Notes: generated from the letters alone by a model not told the origin. Shown: positions 1-10,069, counted from the stretch's first letter. The stretch: DNA of 64,000 bases from Chrysogorgia sp. JL179-B06 (GCA_035772405.1 JAYKKM010000310.1:2086001-2150000), one strand, 5' to 3'. Numbers and translations are program-made.

Positions 1-333
1 TAAAATAGATTCAAACTTGTTTTTAACATTATTACTTGATTTCTTTTTTAATAATTTTACCCAACAATAACAAGAAAACACATCAATACATACCAAGCAA
101 TAACGAAATTGATTATTATAACGTGCTAAATCTTTATTTTCAGCTAAATCAATTTCCCATTGTTCATTAATATCTGCAACATGTATTTTTAAACGTCTAT
201 ATTTTTTTCTATTAAGATTATGAAGTTTATAGTTTGATAATTGTTCTTTTGTTAATGTTTCTCCTTTAAGTAATCTTGCAGCCTTTTCTATAAATTATTT
301 CGAGAACTTTCCTTTTCTTGTTTTTTTCTTCAT
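1..333 (-). pseudogene. Integrase N-terminal fragment (element A)
   Basis: The reverse strand reads as a retroviral-type (rve) integrase closely similar to the one at 32009 in B, including the EQWEIDLAE stretch with the first catalytic Asp and the KNKFES stretch at the window edge. It starts MKKKTRKGKFSK at 333, then hits an in-frame TAA at 295-297 where B has a sense codon. It runs off the window at position 1, so the second Asp and the Glu are not visible. The stop makes this copy probably dead unless it is a sequencing error. Confidence 0.8.
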
Positions 334-334
334 T

Positions 335-806
335 TCTAAACCCCCAAAAATATATATATTATTCTTTTTTTCTGTTGTCATGTATATTTCCTCAATTTCA
401 CAAAGTAGACTATCACAATTTTGAACAAAACCATACTGATACCTCGTTATACATGCATATTGTATCACGCATTGGTAATTGATGTATAAATCGGTAATAC
501 AAAAGTTTACAAACAGCTTTTTCGGTGGGTTTAGAAAAAAGAAAACAAACCTCTTCATCATCATCATCATCATCAATGATTTATCATTGGCCATTTTTTT
601 ACTTTTTTTTTCACGAGGTAAATCAAAATCATTATTTTTCTTTTTCTTAAACGTTTTTTTTTTTCAGCTACACTACCGTTTACAGCATGATTATATTTGC
701 GTAATCCTTCAACAATAAGTGTCATGTCGTCATTTCTTTTAATATGAAATGATCCAAATTTATCGACCCAATTGTCATGGTTTTCAATCCGTATTTCCTC
801 GTTCAT
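335..806 (-). pseudogene. Decayed homologue of the gene before the integrase
   Basis: It lies directly upstream of the A integrase, as its relative at 31112-32006 does in B. The shared stretch is GSFHIK followed about ten residues later by LRKYNHA, continuous here in one frame but split between two frames in B. After that the A copy drifts between frames through T/A runs and never gives a full-length product. The function is unknown. The upstream part is cut off by a repeat insertion near 829. Confidence 0.6.
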
Positions 807-828
807 GGGTTGGGTTTCATCATCACCA

Positions 829-1167
829 CCCTTCTCTGCTCCCCCTACCCCCTCAACGAGAGGTTACGGTATAAGGGTTACCTTCAGCAGAGTCTCTGCA
901 GAGATCCCACCCGCACCGGTCCACCAGCACGGGAGCTCATACTTTCAAATATATACGCAAGCTATTTATACACCACAAAGATAATACGTTCTATGCATGT
1001 GGGTCATAAAGGTCAAAATTCACCGTGTTTAGAAACGTAGGAAATAATTCAACAAATTGGCTTAACATTTGATGTGTGTTGCTTAGCCGACTTACAACGA
1101 TGATGACAAATTCAGGCGAAAATATAAAATTGATCGATGCGAAAAAATATCGGCCATTGTATATTAA
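829..1167. repeat. 339-bp direct repeat, copy 1
   Basis: Nearly identical to 1739-2077. It starts near CACCCTTCTCTGCTCC and ends CCATTGTATATTAA. It is more GC-rich than the surrounding element DNA, so it is probably a separate insertion. The two copies in direct orientation could be LTR-like ends of a small element, but they do not have TG...CA termini. Confidence 0.85.
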
Positions 1168-1738
1168 CTCTTTCCTGACCGGCGCAGTTAAAACGGGTCG
1201 TTGAAGACCCGCAAAGTCGTCAATCGAAAAACACGGCACACGGTAACGCAAGATTAAAAATTGAAATTCGACAAGCGCCAGGAACATGAAATCCACGCAC
1301 ACGCCAAGTTTGATTTGATTTTATAAACAACTCTGCGATTGGTGGCATTTTGAGTTTTCAAGATGCTACGCGGGCGTGCAAGATGGCCTTTTCTAGAAAA
1401 ATGTAAATTTTTCAACCTGATTTATGATAATTAATGCTAATTTATATTAACATAATGTGTCTTGTTCGGGAAATTTAAAAGCACAAGTAAAAGCCTGTTT
1501 ATTGTGCTTTCAGCAAATGTATAGCTTTCGCAACAGTTATGGTTATTTCAAGAGATACCAATAGAACAAAGGGTGGTTCAATTTTGGATGTTTTTCAGCC
1601 TGTCGGGAAAGTTAATAAGCAATAATAGGTAAATTGAAAATAATCGAAGAAAAAGCAGTTTATTATCTGTTGGGTTGAAAATAATCAATGTAAATACAGT
1701 TTAACAAAGCAAAAAATGGTCAGTGAGAAAAAATGAAC
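1168..1738. other. Unassigned spacer between the direct repeats
   Basis: This 570-bp spacer has no credible reading frame and no RT, integrase or protease motif. If the flanking repeats are terminal repeats, this is the interior of a non-autonomous element. Confidence 0.4.
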
Positions 1739-2077
1739 CCCCTTCTCTGCTCCCCCCTACCCCCCTCAACGAGAGGTTACGGTATAAGGGTTACCTTCAG
1801 CAGTCTCTGCAGAGATCCCACCCGCACCGGTCCACCAGCACGGGAGCTCATACTTTCAAATATATACGCAAGCTATTTATACACCACAAAGATAATACGT
1901 TCTATGCATGTGGGTCATAAAGGTAAAAATTCACCGTGTTTAGAAACGTAGGAAATAATTCAACAAATTGGCTTAACATTTGATGTGTGTTGCTTAGCCG
2001 ACTTACAACGATGATGACAAATTCAGGCGAAAATATAAAATTGATCGATGCGAAAAAATATCGACCATTGTATATTA
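1739..2077. repeat. 339-bp direct repeat, copy 2
   Basis: Matches 829-1167 over its full length with only a few substitutions and short indels (for example CAGCAGTCTCTG here against CAGCAGAGTCTCTG). It ends where homology to the element A gene at 2075-2479 begins, which supports insertion into element A. Confidence 0.85.
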
Positions 2078-2479
2078 ATAACGATGTTTAAAGTTTTTTT
2101 TCAATTCTTTCTTTTTTATATTTTGTTCAACTAAAATAAAACGCTTGTCCTTCTCTATTAATTTAACAGATTTCCCAATTAATGAGCTTGCATCGTAATC
2201 AACACTGTTTGTTATAGTTTTTCCACCAAATAATGTTTCGTCATAATTCATAACCTCAACTTTTACATTATATTTAAAATAAGTTCTCATTATTCGATGT
2301 TTATTTTTATTACATTCAAGTAATATTAATTGATATATAGGTCTTGAACCAGTTATAGAAAATGGTGAATGATGTTCCTGTTCCAAATATTTTGTGTCTT
2401 TTTGTTCGTTCTTGTCGCGACGAAACCAAATTTCACCATGTTCATCAAACCTACTCATTATTCCACAATTCAATTTCAT
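2075..2479 (-). CDS. Small module-family protein (element A)
   Basis: 134 residues, intact. The C-terminal half carries the family signature: a strand-like hydrophobic stretch, then VDYDASSLIGKSVKLI, which closely matches VDYDASDLLQKEIKLI in the proteins at 9109 and 27074. The extreme C-terminus is very lysine-rich and may run into the adjoining repeat (ends 2077), so the natural stop may have been lost. No known domain is recognised and the function is unknown. Confidence 0.6.
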   Translation of the reverse strand: MKLNCGIMSRFDEHGEIWFRRDKNEQKDTKYLEQEHHSPFSITGSRPIYQLILLECNKNKHRIMRTYFKYNVKVEVMNYDETLFGGKTITNSVDYDASSLIGKSVKLIEKDKRFILVEQNIKKKELKKNFKHRY

Positions 2480-2998
2480 ATGTCAATTTGTTAATTTGTG
2501 TGTCTTTATATATGATCCATGATAAATCCTCTGTTGAAAAACTTTTTATATATTCTTTAGCACCATTCTTTCTTTCCAAGAATACATATATTTCAAACAA
2601 TTGATATGATTGAAAAATAGGTATTGATGATTTAATTTCCTTACACCCCAATAATTGTATTCCCCAATAAGATCATCGTCCTTTTGAATGGGTGGTAAGG
2701 ATTGGTGGTAAGGATTGTATTCATGCAATATCGTTGTTTTAAAAAGCCGTATATCTTTTTCTTGAGGTAATCTGAATCTTGTAGCTGTTTTTACCACATG
2801 ATTAAGTCGGGATTCTATATTATCATCTTTAAAGAAACAATCATACCCGTTATAAATACATCCATATTTATAATGTGTATGTTCAGTCCAGTGCATCAAC
2901 TTTAAATTGGAATCTTGATAATCATCTAGCAAGAGTTTCAAAGATACATAAAAACAATCATCCTCAAATTCAGACATTTTTTTCACCAACTCTTTCAC
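2451..2998 (-). pseudogene. Module-family gene with a frameshift
   Basis: The reading frame from 2998 (about 115 residues, hydrophilic, with YKYG and CFFKDD stretches) is continued in another frame from about 2651 by 65 residues that carry the family pattern: YQLFEIYVFLE, then SFSTEDLSWIIYKD. The switch lies near a CCCC run at 2645-2655. Read separately, each half looks truncated. The function is unknown. Confidence 0.5.
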
Positions 2999-3004
2999 AG
3001 GGTA

Positions 3005-3193
3005 TTATTGCATGTGAATAGTTTCCTTTATTTTTACTCCTTTATATAGAATTGATGGTGAAGTTCCACTAAAAACCCAACACTCGGCAACAACTTCATT
3101 TTTTAAAATTTTAATTCCTGTATAATTGAGTGGTGAAAATTTACCATTAAAAATCCAACAATCATTCTTTTCAATCAATTCTTTATTTTCCAT
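3005..3193 (-). CDS. 62-residue protein with an internal duplication
   Basis: The protein is two similar half-repeats: CWIFNGKFSP..Y.GIKI and CWVFSGTSP..Y.GVKI. It sits head-to-tail between the genes at 2998 and 3198, separated by only a few bases, in the same strand cluster. No known domain is recognised. The duplicated Trp/Phe/Gly pattern could be a small beta-hairpin repeat; that is inference. Confidence 0.5.
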   Translation of the reverse strand: MENKELIEKNDCWIFNGKFSPLNYTGIKILKNEVVAECWVFSGTSPSILYKGVKIKETIHMQ

Positions 3194-3197
3194 TATT

Positions 3198-3452
3198 CTA
3201 TCTTTTAAATTGAATAAAAAGACCTTTCAAATGTGAACAGTCATTTGTTACATAGGTATATATATACTGATCATCGCTACCCATTTCACATAAGTATACT
3301 AATAACTTATAACACGGTTGTTTCTTAAAATATTCTTCTTCTGCACATGATAATAACATCATATTAGATTTTTTATAAATTTCTGCAAGATGTTCTGCAG
3401 GTACATAATTCGGATCATCCATTCCTTTTTTTTTAAATTCACAAGCATTCAT
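3198..3452 (-). CDS. Small module-family protein, YIYTY subgroup
   Basis: About 84 residues from the ATG at 3452 (an upstream TTG at 3500 is less likely). It carries the subgroup pattern CYKLLVYLCEMGSDDQYIYT followed by DCSHLKG. The same pattern appears in the proteins at 50616 (B), 5100-5297 and 6400-6821. Next to it at 3550 lies a homologue of the gene that follows 50616 in B, so a two-gene block is conserved between the elements in reversed orientation. Function unknown. Confidence 0.6.
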   Translation of the reverse strand: MNACEFKKKGMDDPNYVPAEHLAEIYKKSNMMLLSCAEEEYFKKQPCYKLLVYLCEMGSDDQYIYTYVTNDCSHLKGLFIQFKR

Positions 3453-3549
3453 TTTCAAAAAACTAATAAAAAAATTAAAACACACACTGTTTTTAAGCAA
3501 ACAAACAGTTTTTTATTTTCTTAATATTTTCAAGGTTATAGATAAGAAA

Positions 3550-3807
3550 TTAAATGGTAACAAATAAATATTGCTCGGTAAGACGTACATTTTTACCCAA
3601 TAAGCGTCTTATTGCTGAATCAAATCTTGTCTTATAATAACATCCATTACTTTCATCTTTAAAATATAAATGATGCAATTGTATAGTGCTGTCTTTGGTT
3701 TTTGGAATGGGTGTAGAGTCTATTAAACGTAGGTTTGCTTGTTGAGTACATATTTCTTTAAAATCCATTATACCAATTATACCAATTTCTTTTTGATCCT
3801 GATTCAT
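3550..3807 (-). CDS. Small module-family protein, PIPK subgroup
   Basis: 85 residues from ATG at 3807. It is clearly homologous to the protein at 50876-51118: both have a leucine-rich start, (I/M)DS(T/R)PIPK, then a strand-like LYFKDE or LFFNDA, then LGKNVRLTE or IGKSIYLTN. Intact. No characterised domain is recognised. Confidence 0.65.
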   Translation of the reverse strand: MNQDQKEIGIIGIMDFKEICTQQANLRLIDSTPIPKTKDSTIQLHHLYFKDESNGCYYKTRFDSAIRRLLGKNVRLTEQYLFVTI

Positions 3808-3897
3808 TTTTTCTCTTTAAGTCTTGATTTGTCTTTTTAAAATCTAACTGCAGTTCCAATCAGGTTTGTCAGATTATTTGATGAATATGTATATATA

Positions 3898-4713
3898 CCG
3901 GGTGACCCAAAAAAAAGTACTCCGGTTTGATTCATAATAACTTCTAAACCACTGAAGCTATTAAACTGAAATAACTTTCATTAGATAGATGGAAGACTAG
4001 CTTAGATTTTGATATATTACAGTTGTATTTTACTTACAAATTCACGGAGATATTAATGTTCAAAATAGGTAGCATATTTCTGGATGTGTCTAAAATATGC
4101 AAAAAACGCCGTATCAAATACTTAATGTTGGATGTCTCTGGGGAGTTGCATGTTATGTCTTATGGAGTTATGGTTTGATTGTGTTTCATAATTCTGAGTT
4201 TATTCTGAACATGAACAAATTTGCAATGTACCACATGATCAGCAACCGCAGAATTTAGAAGAGCTTCGCAGCATGCCGTAATCTAGAACAACGAATGATC
4301 CATGACTCCTTCGACGCAATGGTGTCACGGGCTAGGCAGTGCATTCGTGCTAGAGGACACGCGATTCCGAACGAATAAATCTTGCTTGTATTTTGCAAAT
4401 AATAATACTTCGTTTCATAATAAACAATTTGTCAAGTGGCATTTATTTACTGCTAATAGTGCGTGTTTCAGTTGAGCAAAGCTTGATTAATATTTGATAC
4501 GGCGTTTTTTGCATATTTTAGACACATCCAGAAATATGCTACCTATTTTGAACATTAATATCTCCGTGAATTTTTAAGTAAAATACAACTGTCATATATC
4601 AAAATCTAAGTTAGTCTTCCATCTATCTAATGAAAGTTATTTCAGTTTAATAGCTTCAGTGGTTTAGAAGTTATTATGAATCAAACCGGAGTACTTTTTT
4701 TTGGGTCACCCGG
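3898..4713. mobile_element. MITE with long inverted repeats and TA target duplication
   Basis: 816 bp. The left end CCGGGTGACCCAAAAAA is the reverse complement of the right end, and inverted repeats extend roughly 215-220 bp inward on each side (about 3898-4113 and 4491-4713). TA dinucleotides flank both ends. No transposase reading frame. The ends and the TA duplication suit a Tc1/mariner-type non-autonomous element. Confidence 0.85.
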
Positions 4714-4786
4714 TATATATATATATATATATATATATATCAAAATTTTCCCGTAAGGTGTTTATTTTTTCACATTTTAATAAAAT

Positions 4787-5107
4787 TTAGTGATCTCCAT
4801 CGTCACCCGGAACTTTTACAATATCTTGAGGTAGTATGAATGAAGGATTCTCTTTCTCCATCTCTCGTAACAGCTGAATGTCTTTTTTATACAAATGTCA
4901 CAGTATTTATGTCGTTGTCTTCATCTTTAAATTTCACAAACTTTCCTCGTTTTCACCCTTACAATGAAATACTAATTTATAAAATTGAACACTGTCCTCA
5001 GGTTGGAATATAGTAACTTTATCGCATCTTATTAACCTTACATTTCCCAAACTTTTTACTACATCTTTAGCTGTACAGAACAACATATAATTGTCTTGTT
5101 TATTCAT
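4787..5107 (-). pseudogene. Decayed module-family gene
   Basis: Starts MNKQDNYMLF at 5107 and reads through a recognisable FYKLVFHCKG strand, then loses frame in A-rich DNA and ends at a TAA at 4787. Its ATG overlaps the stop of the preceding gene fragment (5100-5102). It is damaged and probably not functional. Confidence 0.45.
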
Positions 5108-5297
5108 TTATCTTAAAAATTTCTTCAGTAAAACTAATAGTCTCTCCAATTTTATCTGAATGGTCGTCTTGCAAATAAGAATATATATACTTTTCACCAT
5201 CCTTCATATCACATTTGAATAATATTTTATATAAGACAGCTTTACCCTCCTCAGGATGTAGAAGCAGAACTTTTATAACACCACTTTAACATTTTTC
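5100..5297 (-). pseudogene. Decayed YIYTY-subgroup module gene
   Basis: The last roughly 45 residues are clear: LYKILFKCDMKDGEKYIYSY then DDHSDKIGETI, matching the proteins at 3198 and 50616. The upstream part carries a stop and no good start, so the N-terminus is missing or frame-shifted. Confidence 0.5.
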
Positions 5298-5503
5298 ATT
5301 TTTTTCACAAGATGTTGAGGTGGACAGAGCAAGGGTGTGTTAGAAGACATTCTTTACTGTAGACAACCAGAAGTAGAACTGATTCAAAAAATAAAAACAG
5401 CTTCTATTTGTAAAGATCAATGCCTCCAACCATTTTTATTTTTTTATTTTAGGAACCATCCATATTTTTATCATTTTTTTCTAGAGGACCCCAAAGGGAT
5501 CTT

Positions 5504-5740
5504 TTATTTAAAAATATTTTCGCGTATAAAAATGCCTTTTTGATTTCTTTTTACTCCTGCACCAACCATTGCTTTTGCCATTGCTATCCCGGGTTTTAAG
5601 ATCCATTTAAAGAATACTCCTTTTTGTTTGGTTTTTATTTTCCTACCCCTCCTTCGTATTTGTTTACTTTTTCGACGTCCAGACCCTATTTGAACCCTAT
5701 TCCTAGTGGGTAAATACAAACCACCTTTTTGTCTACCCAT
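5504..5740 (-). CDS. Small basic protein with QKGG-like motifs (element A)
   Basis: 78 residues, start ATG at 5740. Very rich in Arg/Lys, with RQKGG near the start and NQKG and KQKG later, around a hydrophobic segment (PGIAMAKAMVGAG). The arrangement resembles the B proteins at 34532, 38146 and 44303. By analogy with small basic capsid-core proteins of adenovirus-like elements it may be a DNA-condensing or membrane-active virion protein; that role is inference. Confidence 0.55.
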   Translation of the reverse strand: MGRQKGGLYLPTRNRVQIGSGRRKSKQIRRRGRKIKTKQKGVFFKWILKPGIAMAKAMVGAGVKRNQKGIFIRENIFK

Positions 5741-5929
5741 TATAATTTTTTCATAGGTGAAAATAGTTGTTCCTTAAAAAATAATAATTTAGGTAAAAAC
5801 AAAAGATCTACAGTACGAACAAAACATATTTGCTTTAAATATTTAACATCAATACCCCAACAAGAACAACAGATATATATTTATATGTTTATTCATGTAA
5901 TAGAATTAAAGTCAAATGTTTATTACTTC

Positions 5930-6399
5930 TTCTTCTTCTTCTTCTTTCACATGCACCAAAACGTTTTTTTTAAGTTGTTTTTTTTTCTCGATTCTCTTTT
6001 ATATTTTGCTAATTTCAAAGATCTTTCGGAACTCCACATTTTCCCCAATTTTCCACGACGTTTTCCATATCGAATAAGTGTGGAGGGATCATAGGTTCTA
6101 CCCTTACGATGGTAGAAATCTTCAGCATAGGATCGAACAATCTCACCACAGTGAGGTATTATATTATCCCAAACACCCTGGTTTGCTTCTTTAAGTATAC
6201 CACACCTTGAATATATCCATTACTTTCATCTCCAATTTCACGACTGCATTAAAAAAACGAAATATTATCCAATTTAAATTTATAAGAAAGAGTGCCAATT
6301 AATTTCGCTTCCTCAAACAATTTATTAGCGTTTTCTTCACCATGACAAAGAAACGACCAAGTCTTTCGTCGGGGCTTGTACATCCTGTGGTAGTACACA
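5930..6399 (-). pseudogene. Rep-like domain gene, broken copy (element A)
   Basis: Homologous to 24683-25117. The upstream half ends ISFF then TAA near 6245. The downstream half begins CSREIG, then NGYIQGVVYLK, then (one base out of frame) SYAEDFYHRKGRTYDPSTL and RYGKR. The in-frame TAA stands where B has GAA, and the other A copy (11517-11972) has the same stop. With the stop plus a frameshift, this copy is not expected to yield a full protein. Confidence 0.5.
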
Positions 6400-6821
6400 T
6401 TCCAAAATGATTTCACACACTTAGTTGATCCTTTTATTAATGCACTGATTACACAAAAAATACTTTTAATTATTTTCCAATTCCACATCAAAAAAGTATA
6501 TATCATCTGACACACAGCTATATTTCTAACAAATTTTCCAATATTCTCCAATTGATCTATTTGCGAATAGATATATACGTACTGACGACCATCATGTAAA
6601 TCACATAGGAATAATAGTTTATAAAGATGATAATTAGCAATAAATGGTAATGTAAGAACTTTTTCACATTTTACCAACACTAGTTGAACACGACCTAAAA
6701 CAGCAATAAAATCTTCATTTGTACAAAACAAGGGTTTATCTTGATTCTTCGGTGGCAGTTTTATTTTAAAAAAATATGTTCCATCCATAAAAAAAAATAT
6801 GTGATCCTTCATTTTTCTCAA
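6400..6821 (-). CDS. YIYTY-subgroup module protein, fused in frame to the Rep-like fragment
   Basis: The frame from 6821 first gives a module-family sequence (NYHLYKLLFLCDLHDGRQYV, then IDQLENIGKFV) and then continues into the start of the Rep-like domain without a stop. A near duplicate lies at 6860-7149. Whether the fusion is natural or caused by loss of a stop is not clear. Function unknown. Confidence 0.45.
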
Positions 6822-6859
6822 ACACGTAATTTTTTCTCAAAAACTCTTATGGGTGCATC

Positions 6860-7149
6860 ATTTATATTATAAAACAAGCAGTTATACTTTTAACACCTTT
6901 TGCAATGTTGTTCGATTGATCTATATGCGAATAAGTATATACATACTGATGACCAAGCACTGGTAAATCACATAGGAATAATAGTTTATAAAATTGAAAC
7001 TTGGGAAGATAATCAGGAATTTCAACAAACTATGTTCTAAAACTGTAATAAAATAATCATTAAGACAATACAATATCTTCATTTGGTAATGGTTTTCTTT
7101 TTGTAAAATACATTTTATCCCCCATAAATGTAAAAATGTGATCCTTCAT
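6860..7149 (-). pseudogene. Duplicate YIYTY-subgroup module gene, broken
   Basis: Starts MKDHIFTFMGDKMYF at 7149, very like the start of the 6821 gene (MKDHIFFFMDGTYFF), so the two are tandem duplicates. After about 30 residues the frame is lost, then resumes with FYKLLFLCDLP and QYVYTYSHID. Internal stops make it a pseudogene. Confidence 0.5.
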
Positions 7150-7284
7150 TTTTTCTCAACTCTTGTCTTTACTCAAAATCTGTTTTATAATCTAACACTC
7201 TTAATTGAACACTCTTAAAATCTCACACTCCAATGCTAACATCTTATATAACCATCCAAAACCAATTTACTACCGCAGTCATAA

Positions 7285-7577
7285 CTAATACCCACTTATA
7301 TTTCGTAATGTACCAGTTGAATCAAAATATACTTGTTCTTCCAAATTGATCTCGGTTTTTCGATCAATTATTGCAAGAAAATAATTTTCTATGACTATGG
7401 ACTATGGATTGAGATCTTTTACTACTAACGCTCGAAGATAAACATCAAAATGAATAGGATACTCTTGCATATAATTCACAGCATAAAATTTAGAATCCTT
7501 GCAATCACGAGCTAAAAAACATCCTTAAACATTTTAAGATGTAAAATATCTATTACTTCAACATTTGATTCAGCCAT
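7285..7577 (-). pseudogene. Module-family gene, CKDS subgroup, broken
   Basis: From MAESN at 7577, a stop after about 22 residues is followed in another frame by LARDCKDSKFYAVNYMQEYP and VVKDLNP. That matches ICKDSDFYVVDF and ILKDFNLTS in the B protein at 51171, and GKCKDSRFRLVNYH in the second half of the protein at 28173. Damaged by a frameshift and a stop. Confidence 0.5.
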
Positions 7578-8059
7578 GATTCTGATGCTAAACGACGTAG
7601 TCGCTCTTCTTATATAAAGCTGAACGTATCTACTTCCGGAAACGTCTTTTTTCTTTCCAAAACCTTTTACAAAAAATAATACCCTATTTACTTCCGGAAT
7701 AACTACACACACCTCATTACAGTTCTGGTCGTCGTAGGGATAACATCTCCGTCGCTCTCATTTTTAAATTTTTTTAAATACTTTTTTACAAATCACCAAT
7801 CATTTTTTTTATAAAATACAATTCAACATTTCTATTTTCAAAATATTTCACCATCATTTCTTTCTTTTTTTTTTGAAATCACAAATCATTTTTTTTTATA
7901 AAATACAATTCACACCATCTCTATTTTCAAAATATTTCATCAACACTATTTTTTTTCAATAATAATTCTTTTTCCAACATCTTAAAAACTTTCAACAAGA
8001 AACCAAGAAAGAGTGGCGGCCATGTTTCCTTCCCGACAAAAAAAGACAACCAGCATCTT
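7578..8059. other. AT-rich stretch without a gene
   Basis: T-rich DNA with two near copies of a segment containing ATAAAATACAATTCA and TATTTTCAAAATATTTCA (about 7790-7860 and 7885-7945). No credible reading frame on either strand. It may be the upstream region of the 7577 gene. Confidence 0.4.
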
Positions 8060-8288
8060 CATGTGTAAGGGATTGGCATTGGCTCTACAACCATATCAGA
8101 TTGCTCAAGTATTATCTGAATTGACCTCCCTCCTGATTACGGATAATATTAGGATAACCAACACCGTTGGAGACTTTTTAGGACACCCCCCCCCTGAATC
8201 CTAAAGTATCAACTCTTCTCTGATTGGTCAATTCAAATACTTACTGCAATCTGATTGGTTAAGAGCTATTGCCAATCCCTTACACATG
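8060..8288. mobile_element. Short inverted-repeat element resembling the Maverick terminal hairpin
   Basis: About 229 bp with ends CATGTGTAAGGGATTGGC and GCCAATCCCTTACACATG, and inverted arms of about 65 bp. The right arm (CTGATTGGTCAATTCAAAT, then ATCTGATTGG, then AAGAGCT) is strikingly like the hairpin inside the terminal inverted repeats of B (54411-54485). It truncates the module gene at 8289-8579. Confidence 0.65.
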
Positions 8289-8579
8289 AATAATAATAAT
8301 AATATATATATATGAATACTCACTAAAACCATTTATTAAAAATCTATAATATCTTTTTCCACCATATCTTTTCCGAAATATAGATTGTTCATTTTTATCT
8401 TCCACATAAATGTTAAAATATTTATAATCATAATCAGCACATCTAAACTGATTAACTCTCCATTACAAAAAATAAAACGTTGAATCTCGTGTTTTTTCTA
8501 TCTCAAACAATTCAGAGTGTAATAAATATTGAATGTCGGGATAAAGAATTTCATCAAAATCACGCTCTCGTATAGCCAT
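8289..8579 (-). pseudogene. Truncated two-module gene (element A)
   Basis: Homologous to the first half of 28173-28835: it starts MAIRERDFDEILYPDIQYLL and reaches FRKRYGGKRYYRFLI with one stop and frame disturbance in the middle. It is cut off at the inverted-repeat element at 8288, so the second module is missing. Confidence 0.65.
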
Positions 8580-8623
8580 TTAAATCTTTAAAAGTTTAAA
8601 AAAAATATTCAACGTCTCTTCTT

Positions 8624-8928
8624 CTATTCGCGCTCTATTCCCACTGAAAAATTCACTGTATACTTCCACCGTATATTTAACTTCTTTAATAACCAACGTT
8701 TAAAACTGTTTAATCTAGAAAGTTTTAATTCGTCTGGATGAATCGCACACGGACGTTTTTTTAACAACCATCTCTTTAATCTACAACAACGTTTTTTTTT
8801 CGATCTTTCCACGGTGTATAATTCGCACACACTTCCGCACACATATTTCCGTTAAGACATTGTCCACAGAGATATTTTGAATAAAATAATCTATTATATC
8901 GTGCATCTACTGTTTCCACGATTTCCAT
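8624..8928 (-). pseudogene. Chimaera of two tandem Cys-rich genes
   Basis: The N-terminal part (ETVDARYNRLFYSKY, CGQC, CAEVC) matches B's 27670-27846 gene. The C-terminal part (HPDELKLSRLNSFKRW and what follows) matches the neighbouring B gene 27932-28141. The two meet at the shared RWLLKK segment. A frameshift in an A8 run near 8790 separates them. This looks like unequal recombination between tandem paralogues, or the reverse (ancestral single gene, split in B). Confidence 0.6.
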
Positions 8929-9108
8929 GATATTTTGTAAAAAACATTTTTCACATTCTTATTTATATCCTAATAAAATTTCTTTTGATTTTTTTTTATA
9001 TATTTTTATTTTAGAATATCGTTTTTTAATTTGATTTTTTTCTTTTTATATTTTTTTTAATAAAAAATTATATATACGGGTTACCCAAAATGTTAAACGT
9101 TATTGTGA

Positions 9109-9522
9109 ATGATGTCGAATTCACATGTACCCTATAGTGATTGTAATGAACATAACGGTAGAAGATATAAAAGAATAACTGCTGATGACTTTAACCCATA
9201 CTTTGAAGATGAGAATAACTATTATGCAAGTCGCTTTCTAGCAAACGAATTACCGCACGTTACCTATGTTGTAAAGAAATGTCAACATACGGCATTTTGC
9301 GAATGTATTGGTGATATACCCTCAACACCTCGTCAAGCATATTACTTATCCCTGGAAGTTAAAAAGAAACATGATACAGAACGTGATGTATGGAATTGTT
9401 CATGTCTGGGTGAAAAAATAACAACAATTGTTGACTATGATGCTTCTGATCTTTTACAAAAAGAAATTAAACTAATAATAGATTCTAATAATTTCATGAA
9501 AGCTATAGCATATAATCAATAA
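9109..9522 (+). CDS. Small module-family protein (element A)
   Basis: 137 residues, intact, starts MMSNSHVPYSDCNEHNGRRY. Closely similar to the protein at 27074-27502 in B. Order: hydrophilic start, LPHVTYVVKKCQ, a Cys-containing loop (FCECIGD), a strand (YYLSLEVKKK), CSCLGE, then TTIVDYDASDLLQKEIKLII. Cytosolic by appearance (no signal peptide or membrane segment). Function unknown. Confidence 0.7.
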   Translation: MMSNSHVPYSDCNEHNGRRYKRITADDFNPYFEDENNYYASRFLANELPHVTYVVKKCQHTAFCECIGDIPSTPRQAYYLSLEVKKKHDTERDVWNCSCLGEKITTIVDYDASDLLQKEIKLIIDSNNFMKAIAYNQ

Positions 9523-9625
9523 AAAATTTTTTTTTTAAAAATTCGTACGGTGTTTTTGCTTTTTTATTTATAATATATATAAGATTGAACACATTTGATT
9601 TAATCACATTGATTTATAGAACAAG

Positions 9626-9972
9626 ATGGTAACACCTTCTCTCGTTACCTTTGTTAATTATAGGGGTGTAGCATATTATGACTACACTCCTCGTTATTAT
9701 TCATGTCATTTTCTTCAAAAAACCTTTCCTAACTATAGGTATTTGGTAGAGGATTGTAAACCTGCTACACTATGTAAAGAATGTAATCCCGCGTTTTGTT
9801 CTCCACCTCAAGTCTACGAACTAACTCTGAAAGTTATTACAAAAAAGGATTACTTGAAGATAGGGGAATAACCCTAAAAACAATTATTGATACTAAGAGT
9901 GATCATCTCTTGTATAAAAAAATTAAACTAATAAATGTTTGCTCAATAATTCCACAACAAATTACATCTTAA
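9626..9972 (+). pseudogene. Small module-family gene, one frameshift
   Basis: Homologous to 26648-26995. The first 70 residues are intact (VNYRGVAYYDYTPRYYS, YLVEDCKPA, ELTLKV). A one-base shift in an A run near 9842 moves the last 40 residues to another frame ending at 9972. A TATA-like TATATATAAG lies about 45 bp upstream. Confidence 0.6.
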
Positions 9973-10069
9973 AATTATTTATTTTCTTGTAATAAAAATT
10001 TTTACAAAAATAAAACTCGATATTTTTCTGTTTCTAACTTTCTATCAAACGTTTATTATTTTTAAAAAA

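Noticed and set aside
8013..8204. 63-residue plus-strand frame
   Set aside because: It runs through the inverted-repeat element and ends in its poly-C tract.
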